Assembly: GCA_938015445.1 (NCBI GenBank)
Contig: CALLPE010000020.1
Span: forward strand, 59,001 to 123,000
From: an uncultured Pirellulales bacterium
GTDB lineage: Bacteria; Planctomycetota; Planctomycetia; Pirellulales; Thermoguttaceae
DNA length: 64,000 bases
Direction: 5' to 3'
Positions 34,767 through 43,430 of this stretch are shown piece by piece. The notes beneath the pieces were generated by a model. It saw only the letters and a program-made list of their open reading frames with translations, had not been told where the DNA came from and searched no databases. Every line of letters starts with the position of its first letter. Positions within the stretch are counted from its first letter, which is position 1. Position numbers and translations under genes: made by a program.

Positions 34767-35888
34767 CTACTGGGTTTGAGCGTAGCGGGGATCGAGCAAG
34801 GCGGCCTGCCGGAAGTGGGCTTCGGCCTGCTCGGATTGACCAAGTTTCCTCAGCGTGCACCCCATTAAAAAGTAGGCCAGCGCAGAGGACTTGTCCAAAG
34901 AAAGTGCTTGGCGGAGTGCCACTTCGGACGCCCGGTAGTCGCCTAATCGATACCGCGCTACCGCCAGCGTACAGTACAGGGTGGCACAGTTGGACGACCG
35001 GGCGACGGGTTCGAGCAGTTCTACGGCCAAGTCGGGATGATTATGCCGCAGGGCGGCCGTTGCGCCGTGGAGGATGAGCTGTGAATCGTTGGGCTTGTGT
35101 GCGGCCGCCTCGCGAAATAGGGCAAAAGCAAGTTCGGGCTGTTCGGCGCGCAGCGCATCCTCCGCCCGACGCACAAGACCCTCAACGTCGTCGCCGTCGC
35201 CAGAATCGTTACAGTCGCAAGGTTTGCTGTTTGCTAAATACCGAGTCGTGACCGTTGATGTGCCTTGACTGACCGCGCTGGCCACTCCCGGCGCTGCGGA
35301 AAACGACGGCCCGGCCAATAGCGCCTCCCGGGCCGAGTGATACGCTACCGCATAGACCTCGTTGTCAGGAGCCAGCCTTGCCGCCTGCTGGTAGCAGTCA
35401 AGCGCTTCTTGCCGCCGGTTGGCGTAGTCTAACACCGTGGCAGCGGCGTAGTGGACGCGAGCATCCTGGGGAAAGGCGGTGCGAGCGGCCCGGGCATGCT
35501 GCAAGGCCTCTTCGATTCGATTGGCGGCCAGGCAGACGTCGATCATCAGCAGAAGCGCGTCGCAGTGTTGCGGGTTGCGCTGCAACAAGGCTTCCAGCGA
35601 CTGCCGCGCGACTGCCATGTCGCCGCGCTGCCAGGCCGACCATGCGGCCTCGAACTCCGCCTGGTCGCGCTTCTGGTCGAACTGCCGCGCTACCTCTTGC
35701 TTGCGCTGGGCTTGAGGATCGGGCAGAACCGTGGTTTGGGCAACGCGGTTTACCGCGGTGCATCCCACACAGGCAGTCAGCAGCAAGGCCATTGCGCGCG
35801 CTCGGCAGCCGCCGGCGACCTGTCGCACAAGGCCCCGCCACAACAGAAAAGACACAAACCAAGTTGTCCGCCGACAAGAGTGCTTCAA
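34767..35888 (-). CDS. TPR protein of the secretion locus, possible lipoprotein
   Basis: The 373-residue protein is dominated by tetratricopeptide repeats (AWQRGDMAVARQSLEALLQRNP, AALDYANRR-type helices, LFREAAAHKPNDSQLILHGATAAL, LAVARYRLGDYRASEVALRQALS, YFLMGCTLRKLGQSEQAEAHFRQAALLDP). A hydrophobic N terminus ends in ACVGC around residue 43, which could be a lipobox, so an outer-membrane pilotin-like or assembly role alongside the secretin is possible. The start overlaps the secretin stop by four bases (ATGA), so the two are likely co-translated. The long N-terminal region before ACVGC is unusual for a lipoprotein. Confidence 0.8.
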   Translation of the reverse strand: MKHSCRRTTWFVSFLLWRGLVRQVAGGCRARAMALLLTACVGCTAVNRVAQTTVLPDPQAQRKQEVARQFDQKRDQAEFEAAWSAWQRGDMAVARQSLEALLQRNPQHCDALLLMIDVCLAANRIEEALQHARAARTAFPQDARVHYAAATVLDYANRRQEALDCYQQAARLAPDNEVYAVAYHSAREALLAGPSFSAAPGVASAVSQGTSTVTTRYLANSKPCDCNDSGDGDDVEGLVRRAEDALRAEQPELAFALFREAAAHKPNDSQLILHGATAALRHNHPDLAVELLEPVARSSNCATLYCTLAVARYRLGDYRASEVALRQALSLDKSSALAYFLMGCTLRKLGQSEQAEAHFRQAALLDPRYAQTQ

Positions 35889-38317
35889 TCCATTCTCCCC
35901 GGCGTCGGGATGGTGCGAATTTGGCCGGGCTGCCCCGGATCAAGGGGGTGGAATTTCCCCGCCGCATTGCTCGGCCGCCCTTCCAACTGGTCGAGCAACC
36001 AGCCGGGCAGGTTCGGTTCGTCCAGCGGCGTCGCGGTCGGCCCTTCGGAGCCATCCGCCGGAAGCATGGGCGGTTGGGGCTGCTGGAGCGTATGGCTTCC
36101 GTAAGGTTTGCCCAACCAGATGTCGCTTCTCAGGTCGATGGCCGCTCGATTCAGCGGGTCGAAGTGGACGGCCATTTCGGCGAATCTCAGCGCGGTGTCG
36201 CGGTCGCCGGCGGCGTAGGCGCTCTGGGCAAGGCGGAAGTAGCGGCGGCCAATCGAGCGCTTGCCGAAGATGCTCATCTTGTCGGCATACACCGCTTGGC
36301 GACGGTGAGACTCGCAGGCGGCTTGCTCGCCTTCGCGGCAGGTGTCTGGCTCGTAGACGATATGCGGGGTGATCAACACTAGCACTTCGCGCCGCTCCAC
36401 GGTCTCGGTGCTATGCCGGAACATCCACCCGACCAGGGGAAGGTTGCCCAACAGCGGCAGTTGATTGACCGTGGAAGTCAGGTTCTCGCGCATCAGGCCA
36501 CCGATGACTACCGTGCACCCGTCGCGCACCATGATGTTGGTGGTAACTTGCGTTACCTCTTTGTTCGGAAGGGTGAAGCCGCCGGTGATCTCGACCGCGC
36601 CGTCGGACAGTTCCGGGTGTACTTCCATGCGGATTATGCCGTCGCTGGAAATGAACGGCCGGATGCGCAACAAGGCGCCCACGTCGAGGAACTCCACGCT
36701 TTGGGTCGAGCTGGTCTCGGTGACGGTGGTGCTGACGTATCCCTTCTTTTCGCCGATCTGGATTTCGGCTCGCTGTTTGTTCAGCACCATCAGCCGAGGC
36801 GTGGCGATGACGTTCGTGTCGCCGATGGTTTCCAGTGCTTCCAGGAAGGCCGCCAAGCTGCTATCGAGGAAGCCGAACTTCAGCGCGCCTTTCTCCAGCG
36901 TCATCGAGGTGAGCGGCGTTTCCGGCTTTCCCACCGCCAGACGCACATTGGCCTTGTCGCGCAGCAGCTCGAAGTTGACGCCGAACTTGTCTTTATCGCT
37001 GAGCTTGACGCTCAGTATCATTGCCTCGATGTGTACCTGCGGCGGGCGCACGTCCACCTCGCGGAACATCTGGTCGATCTGCACCAACACGGCTTCGTAG
37101 TCGCGCACCACCACCACGTCGCTGCCGGAGTACAAATTTCCGCCGGCCTGGTCTGAACTGGTCTGTATGCCCATTTGCGCAGGCGTAGACACGCTGACGA
37201 TGCCCACCCTTTCGGTCAGCAGCGGCTGGATGAGCTTCTGAAGCTCGGCGGCGGTGATGTAGTTGGGCCGATATACGCGGGTCGATATTCGATCCAGCGC
37301 ATGGGCCATGGTGGTGAATTCTTCGGCTGTTCCTACGAAAATGAACTTGCCATCGCGCCGCGCCGTGTATCCGGTGGATCGCAGTATCGCGCTCAGCGCG
37401 CTTTCGATGTCCACGTCGGTAAGGGTGCAGCTAACCTTACCCTGCACCGAGTTGCTGGCCAGGATGTTCATGTTTCCCTGCTCGCTGAGCATATCGAGAA
37501 CTTCGCGGATGTCGGCGTTCTGGATGCGCAGCGAGATCTTCCCGTTGCTCCCAGAGTCGATGACAGCCCTGGGTGTCTGCCTGTTGGGCTTGTCGAGCGG
37601 CTGTACCACTGTGCCATACTGGGGTGGCGAGCCAGACTGGGGTGGCGTTCCAAACTGGGCTGCGCCGCCCAGCGGCGGAGGCAGCGGCGCCGTTTCGGGC
37701 GCCTGTGGATTCTCGGCAGCGGCACCATTGGTCCGTGCCGAGCCGGAATCGCCCGAGCGGCTTAAATGACGCCGTAATAATTCGTAGGCCTCCTGTAGCT
37801 TTTCCGGTTCGCGGCCGGGCAGCTCGGCCTGCCGCCCCACCGGAGGATAGGGCGCTACCGGCTGTGGCAGCGCGCGGTTCGGGGACGAGAGAAAATCAGG
37901 CGGCAGGGTCGCGCCGGGCGACAAACCAGAATCGTGCTGAGACTCAGCGCGGTTCGCCCATTGATCACCCCTTTGATGCGCCGTGCCAGCCCCATCTACT
38001 GCCGCCGATAAGGTTTGTGCGGCTCTTGGATGCTGGGCAGTAGCAGGCGGTGGCATCTGCCCTTGGCCCGCGCGTTGCGGTTCGGAGCCTTCGTCGGCGT
38101 TCCCGGCCACGCGACTGGCTGGCGGGGTGTCGCCCTTGGGCTGTTGCGATTTGACCGAGGCTGATGGTTCGGTAACCACGCGGACGGCAAGCTGCGGCTG
38201 TCGTGGACTGTTCTGCCTGTCCGCCTCGGGCGCTCCGCTGGTGGCCAGGCACACCGCCAGCGCAACACCGGCCGAGGCAAAACCGCCTAGCGTTATCACC
38301 CGCAGCAAACTGCTCAT
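35885..38317 (-). CDS. gspD: Type II secretion outer-membrane secretin
   Basis: This 810-residue protein forms the outer-membrane channel. An N-terminal signal or anchor (VITLGGFASAGVALAVCLATSG) is followed by about 220 residues of low-complexity Pro/Gln/Ser. The N0/STN-like domain begins near residue 265 (ISLRIQNADIREVLDMLSEQ), then N1-type modules follow. The secretin core runs from about residue 480 to 690 (VEFLDVGALLRIRPFI, TQVTTNIMVRDGCTVVIGGL, LPLLGNLPLVGWMFR, VLVLITPHIV). A C-terminal TPR-like helical region (YFRLAQSAYAAGDRDTALRFAEMAVHFDP) is unusual and may dock the co-translated TPR protein. Confidence 0.92.
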   Translation of the reverse strand: MSSLLRVITLGGFASAGVALAVCLATSGAPEADRQNSPRQPQLAVRVVTEPSASVKSQQPKGDTPPASRVAGNADEGSEPQRAGQGQMPPPATAQHPRAAQTLSAAVDGAGTAHQRGDQWANRAESQHDSGLSPGATLPPDFLSSPNRALPQPVAPYPPVGRQAELPGREPEKLQEAYELLRRHLSRSGDSGSARTNGAAAENPQAPETAPLPPPLGGAAQFGTPPQSGSPPQYGTVVQPLDKPNRQTPRAVIDSGSNGKISLRIQNADIREVLDMLSEQGNMNILASNSVQGKVSCTLTDVDIESALSAILRSTGYTARRDGKFIFVGTAEEFTTMAHALDRISTRVYRPNYITAAELQKLIQPLLTERVGIVSVSTPAQMGIQTSSDQAGGNLYSGSDVVVVRDYEAVLVQIDQMFREVDVRPPQVHIEAMILSVKLSDKDKFGVNFELLRDKANVRLAVGKPETPLTSMTLEKGALKFGFLDSSLAAFLEALETIGDTNVIATPRLMVLNKQRAEIQIGEKKGYVSTTVTETSSTQSVEFLDVGALLRIRPFISSDGIIRMEVHPELSDGAVEITGGFTLPNKEVTQVTTNIMVRDGCTVVIGGLMRENLTSTVNQLPLLGNLPLVGWMFRHSTETVERREVLVLITPHIVYEPDTCREGEQAACESHRRQAVYADKMSIFGKRSIGRRYFRLAQSAYAAGDRDTALRFAEMAVHFDPLNRAAIDLRSDIWLGKPYGSHTLQQPQPPMLPADGSEGPTATPLDEPNLPGWLLDQLEGRPSNAAGKFHPLDPGQPGQIRTIPTPGRMD

Positions 38318-38663
38318 TGTCTTCCGTGACCCAGCCTTTGTGTTACAGCCCGTGGTGCCTGGCTAATTGAGTTTCAGGCAGAGACTAATGGCACATTCGA
38401 GGACCGGGTGAATCGGGCGGCTGGCGAACCGCCGCTCAGCGCCCTAGGGCCGATTCTTACAGTCCCGCCGGTTGCCGGCATATTGCCGTTTCACAAACTT
38501 CCGCTTCCATCAATTTCCGCAAGTCGTTACAGGAACCACCGCGTTGAACCTGCTATCCCGGCTAATTCAAGTAATATTTTGTGATTTTCAGCAAGTTGCG
38601 GTTTTCATGGGCTTGTCGGTCGCCAAACAGCGGTGCACGACAGGGGGTTTTGGGACAAGTTCA
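38318..38663. other. Gap between the PilP/GspC-like gene and gspD
   Basis: The 346 bases are more AT-rich than their surroundings and contain no supported gene. A separate promoter or leader for gspD could lie here, but no clear motif was found. Confidence 0.4.
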
Positions 38664-39362
38664 TTATTGCAGGGTCAATTGGATCGATTCCGATTTCGTC
38701 GGGTCGTTGATGGAAAGCTCGAACCGCTCCGAATCCCGCTGTAGCACTACCCGCCTGGCCTCGACCTCGGCCAACACGAAGTCGAAGGTCTGGCCTCCTT
38801 TGACTGCTCGGATCGTCTGCCCTTGATGAAAACTGCGTCCGTTTATCCGGGCCACTTTGAATCCCGGCCCGATGAGCGTTCCTGTAAGGGTCAAGCCTAG
38901 TTCTTGTGGCGTTGGTTGCTGCTGGGCTTTATTTTGCTCGGCTTGGGCAACCGGTTGTTGTTCGGGTTGGACTTTCACGAACGGGTCGCGCTGGTCCTTC
39001 GGCAAAGCAACTGCTTTGCTATTTGGGTCTTGTGCTCTGAGTTGAACGATCTGCTGCCAGTTGACTTGCGCCTTGGTCGCAATGGGGGCCGACCGCCCCT
39101 GCTCGGCTCGACCTATCGTCGCACCGGAACTTGGCTGCGGCGCGATGCTGGCTGCTGCCACCCCAGGGGGTTTGCGTTCGCCTGGGAGCCATTTCCATAG
39201 CAGCGGCGCCCAAAAGTAGATGGCTACCAGGGTTACAATCCCCAGCACTGCCGCCTTCTTGGGGTTGGCGGCCATTTCACGCCGGAATCGTCGCCACAGT
39301 TTTTGCAGAGTCACGATCGTCTGGGCCGGACGTCGCGCGTTTGCGGCGCTACGGCAGCCCAC
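38664..39362 (-). CDS. PilP/GspC-like pseudopilus assembly protein
   Basis: The protein is up to 232 residues and has a short cytoplasmic N terminus, one membrane span (AAVLGIVTLVAIYFWAPLLW), a linker rich in Gln and Pro, and a C-terminal beta domain (ELGLTLTGTLIGPGFKVARI, FHQGQTIRAVKGG, RRVVLQRDSERFEL). This resembles the homology region of GspC and PilP that links the inner-membrane platform to the secretin. DPFVK before the domain is also typical. The GTG start at 39362 is uncertain; GTG at 39314 or the ATG at the following MAANPKK are alternatives. It follows pilO and precedes gspD, the expected order. Confidence 0.78.
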   Translation of the reverse strand: MGCRSAANARRPAQTIVTLQKLWRRFRREMAANPKKAAVLGIVTLVAIYFWAPLLWKWLPGERKPPGVAAASIAPQPSSGATIGRAEQGRSAPIATKAQVNWQQIVQLRAQDPNSKAVALPKDQRDPFVKVQPEQQPVAQAEQNKAQQQPTPQELGLTLTGTLIGPGFKVARINGRSFHQGQTIRAVKGGQTFDFVLAEVEARRVVLQRDSERFELSINDPTKSESIQLTLQ

Positions 39363-39392
39363 TCCCTATATCGGCTTATCGGAACAGTCAGC

Positions 39393-39932
39393 CTAACCGG
39401 ATTTTTCGGAATTAACGACAAAGACCACTAAGTTTGCCTCGAACTGCACCGACTGCGCATCTTCCGCCGTCCGTTTTATTTCGATTCCCTCGACCCAGAT
39501 TGACATGGGCATACTTTCGATCTCGTAGATGAATTGAGCAATCTGGGCAAAAGAACCTGTGCCGGTAAACTGCATTGAAAGTCTGGTCACTACAGCGCCA
39601 GGCTGTGCTGGACGGGGATCGAACCGGGTGGTCACCAGACCGGCACTTCGGGCTGCGTCGGTGATTTGCGCGTACAACACCGACCGGTCTTGTAGGTCCG
39701 AACTGCCAGCAAACAACTGCACGAATGCATCTAGCCTCTTCAGCGATTCCTGCGTTGCCGCGGTCAGGGCTGCCAAGTGGCTCGCCCCCGCCAGAAACTG
39801 CTGCTTGTCGGCAATCTCTGTCTTCAAAGCGTTGTTGGTCCGATGGGCCGGCAATATGACAAACACCACAAGCCCAAGTGCCGTAACGGCCGTCGGAATC
39901 GTGGTCAGCCAGCTACCTTTGGACAGTTTCAT
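39393..39932 (-). CDS. PilO-like pseudopilus assembly protein
   Basis: The 179-residue inner-membrane protein has one N-terminal span (TIPTAVTALGLVVFVILPA), a coiled coil (RTNNALKTEIADKQQFLAGA, AATQESLKRLDAFVQLF), and a ferredoxin-like C-terminal domain (LSMQFTGTGSFAQIAQFIYEIE, MPMSIWVEGIEI). This layout and its place after PilM and PilN-like genes identify it as PilO or GspM. The sequence is divergent and was recognised mainly by architecture and order. Confidence 0.78.
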   Translation of the reverse strand: MKLSKGSWLTTIPTAVTALGLVVFVILPAHRTNNALKTEIADKQQFLAGASHLAALTAATQESLKRLDAFVQLFAGSSDLQDRSVLYAQITDAARSAGLVTTRFDPRPAQPGAVVTRLSMQFTGTGSFAQIAQFIYEIESMPMSIWVEGIEIKRTAEDAQSVQFEANLVVFVVNSEKSG

Positions 39933-40069
39933 GGCCTGGTTCTCGAAAGCTCTGGTCTTTTGAATCCATTGCCCAACCGCTCCATCGGTCGGCCCGGTGC
40001 GGGCTTGCGCGCTTAGATGTGTGGTGTAAGTGTTCTCGTCGCTTAGTCATAGTTCCGGGCCTTTTCAGG

Positions 40070-40822
40070 CTATTTATCGCTGGCGTGCGGCGCCGATGCG
40101 CGCCCGGCCAATTGCTGGGCTTCCGCTGGCGTAGGCCCACCCGGTTGCCCGTAGCCCGGCACGACCACTACAACCGCGGCGAAGCGCATCGGGCCGGGAG
40201 TGGTTTGCGCCGTGCTTTCGATGGAGATCAATTCGGCTTTGGCCACCAGCCGCTGTTTGCCCAGCGCGGTCAACCAGCCATAAAGCGCGCTGCTGTCGCT
40301 GGTGTAGCCTTCGATTCTTACGTACACGTCGGCGGTGTCGTATTCTTCGCGCAGTACGCGGAGATCGCGCTGCGCCGCAGGAAGCTTGCTCAGGTCTTCT
40401 CGTTGCTCGGCCGAGGCTGGACGGACTTCGGCCGGCTGCTGCGTCTGACGCCGCTGCCGTCCGATGCGCAGTTGTTCTAGGACCACCTGTTCAGGCAGGT
40501 TATCGACCAGCGCGCGGAGTATTTGGGACTTGGGCCAAGGGTGGTGCAAGTACGCCAGCAACTCGGCAGTCTGCTCCTCGGTTTGCAACTGGGCTTGCAT
40601 CTGGGCCAGCCGCTGCTGCTCTGCGGAAGCTAACTGGTAAGCGGGCAAGAGGGCATCCAGTTCGGCCTGTAGACGTTGCCGCTGGAGATATTGCCCTGTC
40701 GCGGCGCCGGTGGCCAGGGCGCCCAACAGCGTCAGCGCAGCGATGCGCCAAGGGCGGGCTTGCTGGCGCACCCGACGCTGAAAATACTCGGCCGGAAGGA
40801 AGTCGATGTCTTGCATATTCAA
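40070..40822 (-). CDS. PilN-like pseudopilus assembly protein
   Basis: The 250-residue protein begins MQDIDFLPAEYFQRRVRQQA, the short cytoplasmic PilN motif that binds PilM, followed by a membrane span (IAALTLLGALATGAATGQYL) and a long coiled coil (LQRQRLQAELDALLP, SAEQQRLAQMQAQLQTEEQ). The C-terminal domain has VLREEYDTADVYVRIEGYT and QRLVAKAELISIES. The last 40 residues are an extra Ala/Pro-rich tail. It starts six bases after the pilM-like stop. It corresponds to GspL's periplasmic part in classical type II systems. Confidence 0.82.
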   Translation of the reverse strand: MNMQDIDFLPAEYFQRRVRQQARPWRIAALTLLGALATGAATGQYLQRQRLQAELDALLPAYQLASAEQQRLAQMQAQLQTEEQTAELLAYLHHPWPKSQILRALVDNLPEQVVLEQLRIGRQRRQTQQPAEVRPASAEQREDLSKLPAAQRDLRVLREEYDTADVYVRIEGYTSDSSALYGWLTALGKQRLVAKAELISIESTAQTTPGPMRFAAVVVVVPGYGQPGGPTPAEAQQLAGRASAPHASDK

Positions 40823-40828
40823 TTCAGC

Positions 40829-41884
40829 TCAGTTCAGTTCTTTCAGGGCAAGTCCCATGGCCACATCCCACTGGCCGATGCGACCGGGCAACGTGGCCTG
40901 CCGGCAGCAACGCAGCGGATTGCCCAGCTCGCAGGGCACTCCCAAATGCGACGACAACCAATCGGCGATCGACTGCTGCGCCTCTCCGCCGCCGAGCACA
41001 ATCTGCGCTAGCGGTTGGCCGCGGAAGGTCACGCTGTAGTATCGGACGCACAGGGCCAGCTCGCTGGCCAAGCGGTCCAAGGCCGGGCGGCAGGCTTCGT
41101 GGATGCTGCGGGCGACTTCAGGGTCGCGCTGATCGGCCCGCCGGTCTCCGTTGTGTCGCCGCAGTGCAGCCGCCTCGTCGATGGACATTTCCAGGTGATG
41201 TGCCACCGCCGCGTCGAGCTGACGACCGCCGAAATCGATGTATTTGATGAGAAGGACTTCTGTGCCACGGGCGATGACTACCCGCGTGGCGCTGGCCCCG
41301 ATGCTGACCAGCATCAGCCGCCGCTGCCGGTCGTCGTCGCGGCGAAACTGCTTGGCGTAGCAGCGCAATAGGGCAGTCGGTTCGACGTCGATAGCCACCG
41401 GGCGCAAGCGCGTCTGCTCGGCGATGTCCAGCATTCGCTGGAGCACGGGCCGGTGGCAGGCCAACACAATAACCTCGCGCTTCACAGAGTCGCCCTGTCT
41501 TACTTCGGCGGCCGGCAGAAAGCGTATTTCTGCTTCTTCGCTGCTAAAGGGCAATCGGCCCGCCGCCTCGCTGCGCACTACCCGGTTTAGGTCCGTAGCA
41601 GTGGTGGCCGGCACACGGATGTTCTGCACGAACAGTTGTTCCGGCCCGACGCAGAATACGGCATCGCGTCCGCGAAAGCGGCGGCCGGCCGTGGCGGCGC
41701 GGATTGCCTCGGCCACCTGGCGGTCGCGCAGAGCGGCATCGGCCGATGGGGCCGGCGCGATCTCCCAACGGACCGCCTCATGCACCGAAGTCCCATCGGC
41801 GCTCAGTTGCAGCAGCTTCACCGACTGGCTGCCTATGTCCACGCCGATCGGGCTGCAACGCCCCCTGCTTAACAACGCAAACAT
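40829..41884 (-). CDS. PilM-like actin-fold assembly protein
   Basis: This 351-residue cytoplasmic actin-like ATPase-fold protein has a PilM opening, IGVDIGSQSVKLLQLSADG, and the SEAAGRLPFSSEEAEIRFL segment. Further features are VIVLACHRPVLQRMLDIAEQ, the second nucleotide-binding region VSIGASATRVVIARGTEVLL, and QIVLGGGEAQ. It binds the N-terminal tail of PilN and couples the platform to the ATPase. Here pilM and pilN are separate genes, as in type IV pili, whereas classical GspL is one protein. An AT-richer repeat region lies just upstream. Confidence 0.85.
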   Translation of the reverse strand: MFALLSRGRCSPIGVDIGSQSVKLLQLSADGTSVHEAVRWEIAPAPSADAALRDRQVAEAIRAATAGRRFRGRDAVFCVGPEQLFVQNIRVPATTATDLNRVVRSEAAGRLPFSSEEAEIRFLPAAEVRQGDSVKREVIVLACHRPVLQRMLDIAEQTRLRPVAIDVEPTALLRCYAKQFRRDDDRQRRLMLVSIGASATRVVIARGTEVLLIKYIDFGGRQLDAAVAHHLEMSIDEAAALRRHNGDRRADQRDPEVARSIHEACRPALDRLASELALCVRYYSVTFRGQPLAQIVLGGGEAQQSIADWLSSHLGVPCELGNPLRCCRQATLPGRIGQWDVAMGLALKELN

Positions 41885-41917
41885 GTTATTGTGGTTCAGC
41901 CTCGATGGTGCCTTGGT

Positions 41918-42040
41918 CAGGTTCTAACATGCCCTAATCAGCTTATAACGTACTGCGGTTTATAAGGTACCGCGATTAGCTTGGAACGTGCGGCGATTAG
42001 CTTCTAACTTGCCTCGATAAGGATCTAACGTGCCTCGGTC
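41918..42040 (-). repeat. Degenerate 21-bp tandem array after gspH
   Basis: Read on the - strand, the array begins right after the gspH stop (CCT TAG). About six units of 17-21 bp follow, several containing GTTAG or GTTAT and ATCG(A/C)(G/C)GCA. It fills nearly the whole gap between gspH and the pilM-like gene. Confidence 0.75.
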
Positions 42041-42042
42041 GG

Positions 42043-42810
42043 CTAAGGGTTGCGCAACTTAACTACGGCTCTGAAACTGCCCACCGGCTGTATCTGCGGC
42101 GCGGGACCGATGGCCGTGTACTGGCCTATGGTCACAAGTCCGGTAACCGGATTCACTTCTAGCCAGATGTATCTGGTTGCCTGGTTTGCCCCGGCAGCCA
42201 GCCAGAGCCGCACAGCGTCGCTGTGGGTGGTTTGGCCCAGTGGGCCAAACTCGATACTGTCGACCGGCTGATAAACGCCACTGGCGCTGAGCAGGCACAC
42301 CAGCCGCACGCCTGCACCGAGCAAGGGTAACTCGTCCAGGTCCACGACAAAGGTATCGCTGGATGCGTCTGCGCCGGAAAACGGCGAGCGGGGCAGTTTG
42401 TTCAAGTTGGGATTGCTGCCGGTGTGGGTAAGGACGTAACGGTTGTTTGGTATATCGAACGTGACCTTGTAGGAACTGCTGTGGGCGACTGCCAGACCGC
42501 GCGCGTAGTCCAGGTCGCTGGCGACGATACTGGCTGCCGAGCGCAACTGGTCGTAGATGTTAGGCTCGCTGCTGGGGATGGCCAATCCGACCAGCAAGCC
42601 TAAGATGGCAATCACCAGCAGTAGCTCCAACAGTGTCAGCCCGGATGCCAGTGTCGACCGGCCACCGTGGAACCAGCCAGCTTGGATCCGGCCGGAGTGC
42701 TTGCCGCGACGGTTCCGAGCGACCGCAGTAGGCGGCCAGGGAAACCAGCTACCGCTAACGGCGGTGCTGGCCAGGCGAAATGTCGGAAAATGGGGCTTCG
42801 ACTGGGGCAT
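42043..42810 (-). CDS. GspH-like pseudopilin
   Basis: The 255-residue prepilin-like protein has a long leader of about 57 residues ending in ASG, followed by the type IV prepilin motif LTLLELLLVIAILGLLVGLAIP with Glu at mature position 5. A prepilin peptidase would cut after the glycine. The body resembles GspH/FimT-type minor pseudopilins (IVASDLDYARGLAVAHSSSYKVTFDI). The C-terminal part forms a beta domain. The true start may be internal, as the leader is unusually long. Minor pseudopilin at the tip is the likely role. Confidence 0.82.
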   Translation of the reverse strand: MPQSKPHFPTFRLASTAVSGSWFPWPPTAVARNRRGKHSGRIQAGWFHGGRSTLASGLTLLELLLVIAILGLLVGLAIPSSEPNIYDQLRSAASIVASDLDYARGLAVAHSSSYKVTFDIPNNRYVLTHTGSNPNLNKLPRSPFSGADASSDTFVVDLDELPLLGAGVRLVCLLSASGVYQPVDSIEFGPLGQTTHSDAVRLWLAAGANQATRYIWLEVNPVTGLVTIGQYTAIGPAPQIQPVGSFRAVVKLRNP

Positions 42811-42856
42811 ATTTCGACCCGGACGCCTTGCCTGGGCGAGCGGGCCGAGCGGCTGG

Positions 42857-43105
42857 CTAGCGTTTTTCCGGCAGCGTCACTACCACCCGCAAGTTGCCCG
42901 ACCGCAGCAAAGCGTTCTGTTCTCGCAGCAACTCCTTGATTTCCCGGAGTTGCTGGACCATCTCAGCCCGCTGCTCGACCGAATTGGCAAACGGCGGTTC
43001 ACCGCTTGGTCTCTGCTGGGCTTGGGATGTCCTTTGAAAGCTTAGCACGCCGTAGCAAAGGACGTTGGCGGCGATGAGCAATGCCCATGCAGTACGGCTT
43101 TTCAT
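42857..43105 (-). CDS. Small membrane protein with coiled coil
   Basis: The 82-residue protein has an N-terminal span or signal (TAWALLIAANVLCYGVLSF), a short polar linker, and a helical stretch suited to a coiled coil (SVEQRAEMVQQLREIKELLR, EQNALLRSG). ATG at 43105 has GGGGAGA about nine bases upstream, which decides the start over an upstream in-frame alternative. It lies between gspK and gspH and is probably a small accessory subunit of the same machine. No family was recognised. Confidence 0.68.
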   Translation of the reverse strand: MKSRTAWALLIAANVLCYGVLSFQRTSQAQQRPSGEPPFANSVEQRAEMVQQLREIKELLREQNALLRSGNLRVVVTLPEKR

Positions 43106-43426
43106 GGCTTTTTCTCCCCAGTACGGACGAAAGCTGCCAATTGACCTCACAATCTGCTGACGGCGGTAAGCAGCGTTGCTTCTACGCAACGCCCGCCGAT
43201 TTGCTTGCCCGGACAGCCCGGCTTTACCGTCCCGCCGCTTCCGGTAACGCCTGCGGACAAAGCGGATAATCGCCGGTCAAGTCCGGTAGCGCTATCGAGC
43301 AGTTCGGAAATGCATCGACCATAAATCGGCACTGCTATGGCTAGGCGCTGCTGTATTTGGACGCTGCGGTGGCGCCATAGCCTGGCTGACTGCCGTTTTG
43401 TTAGTGTGGGTAATTTGTTAGTGTGG
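43106..43426. other. Gap before the small membrane protein gene
   Basis: About 320 bases without a supported gene. It contains the 17-bp duplication at the gspK end (43397-43430) and presumably leader sequence for the small membrane protein gene. Confidence 0.45.
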
Positions 43427-43430
43427 CTAA
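43397..43430 (-). repeat. 17-bp duplication spanning the gspK stop codon
   Basis: Copies at 43414-43430 and 43397-43413 differ at one base. On the - strand the first copy reads TTAGCCACACTAACAAA and contains the TAG stop of the gspK-like gene. Confidence 0.88.
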
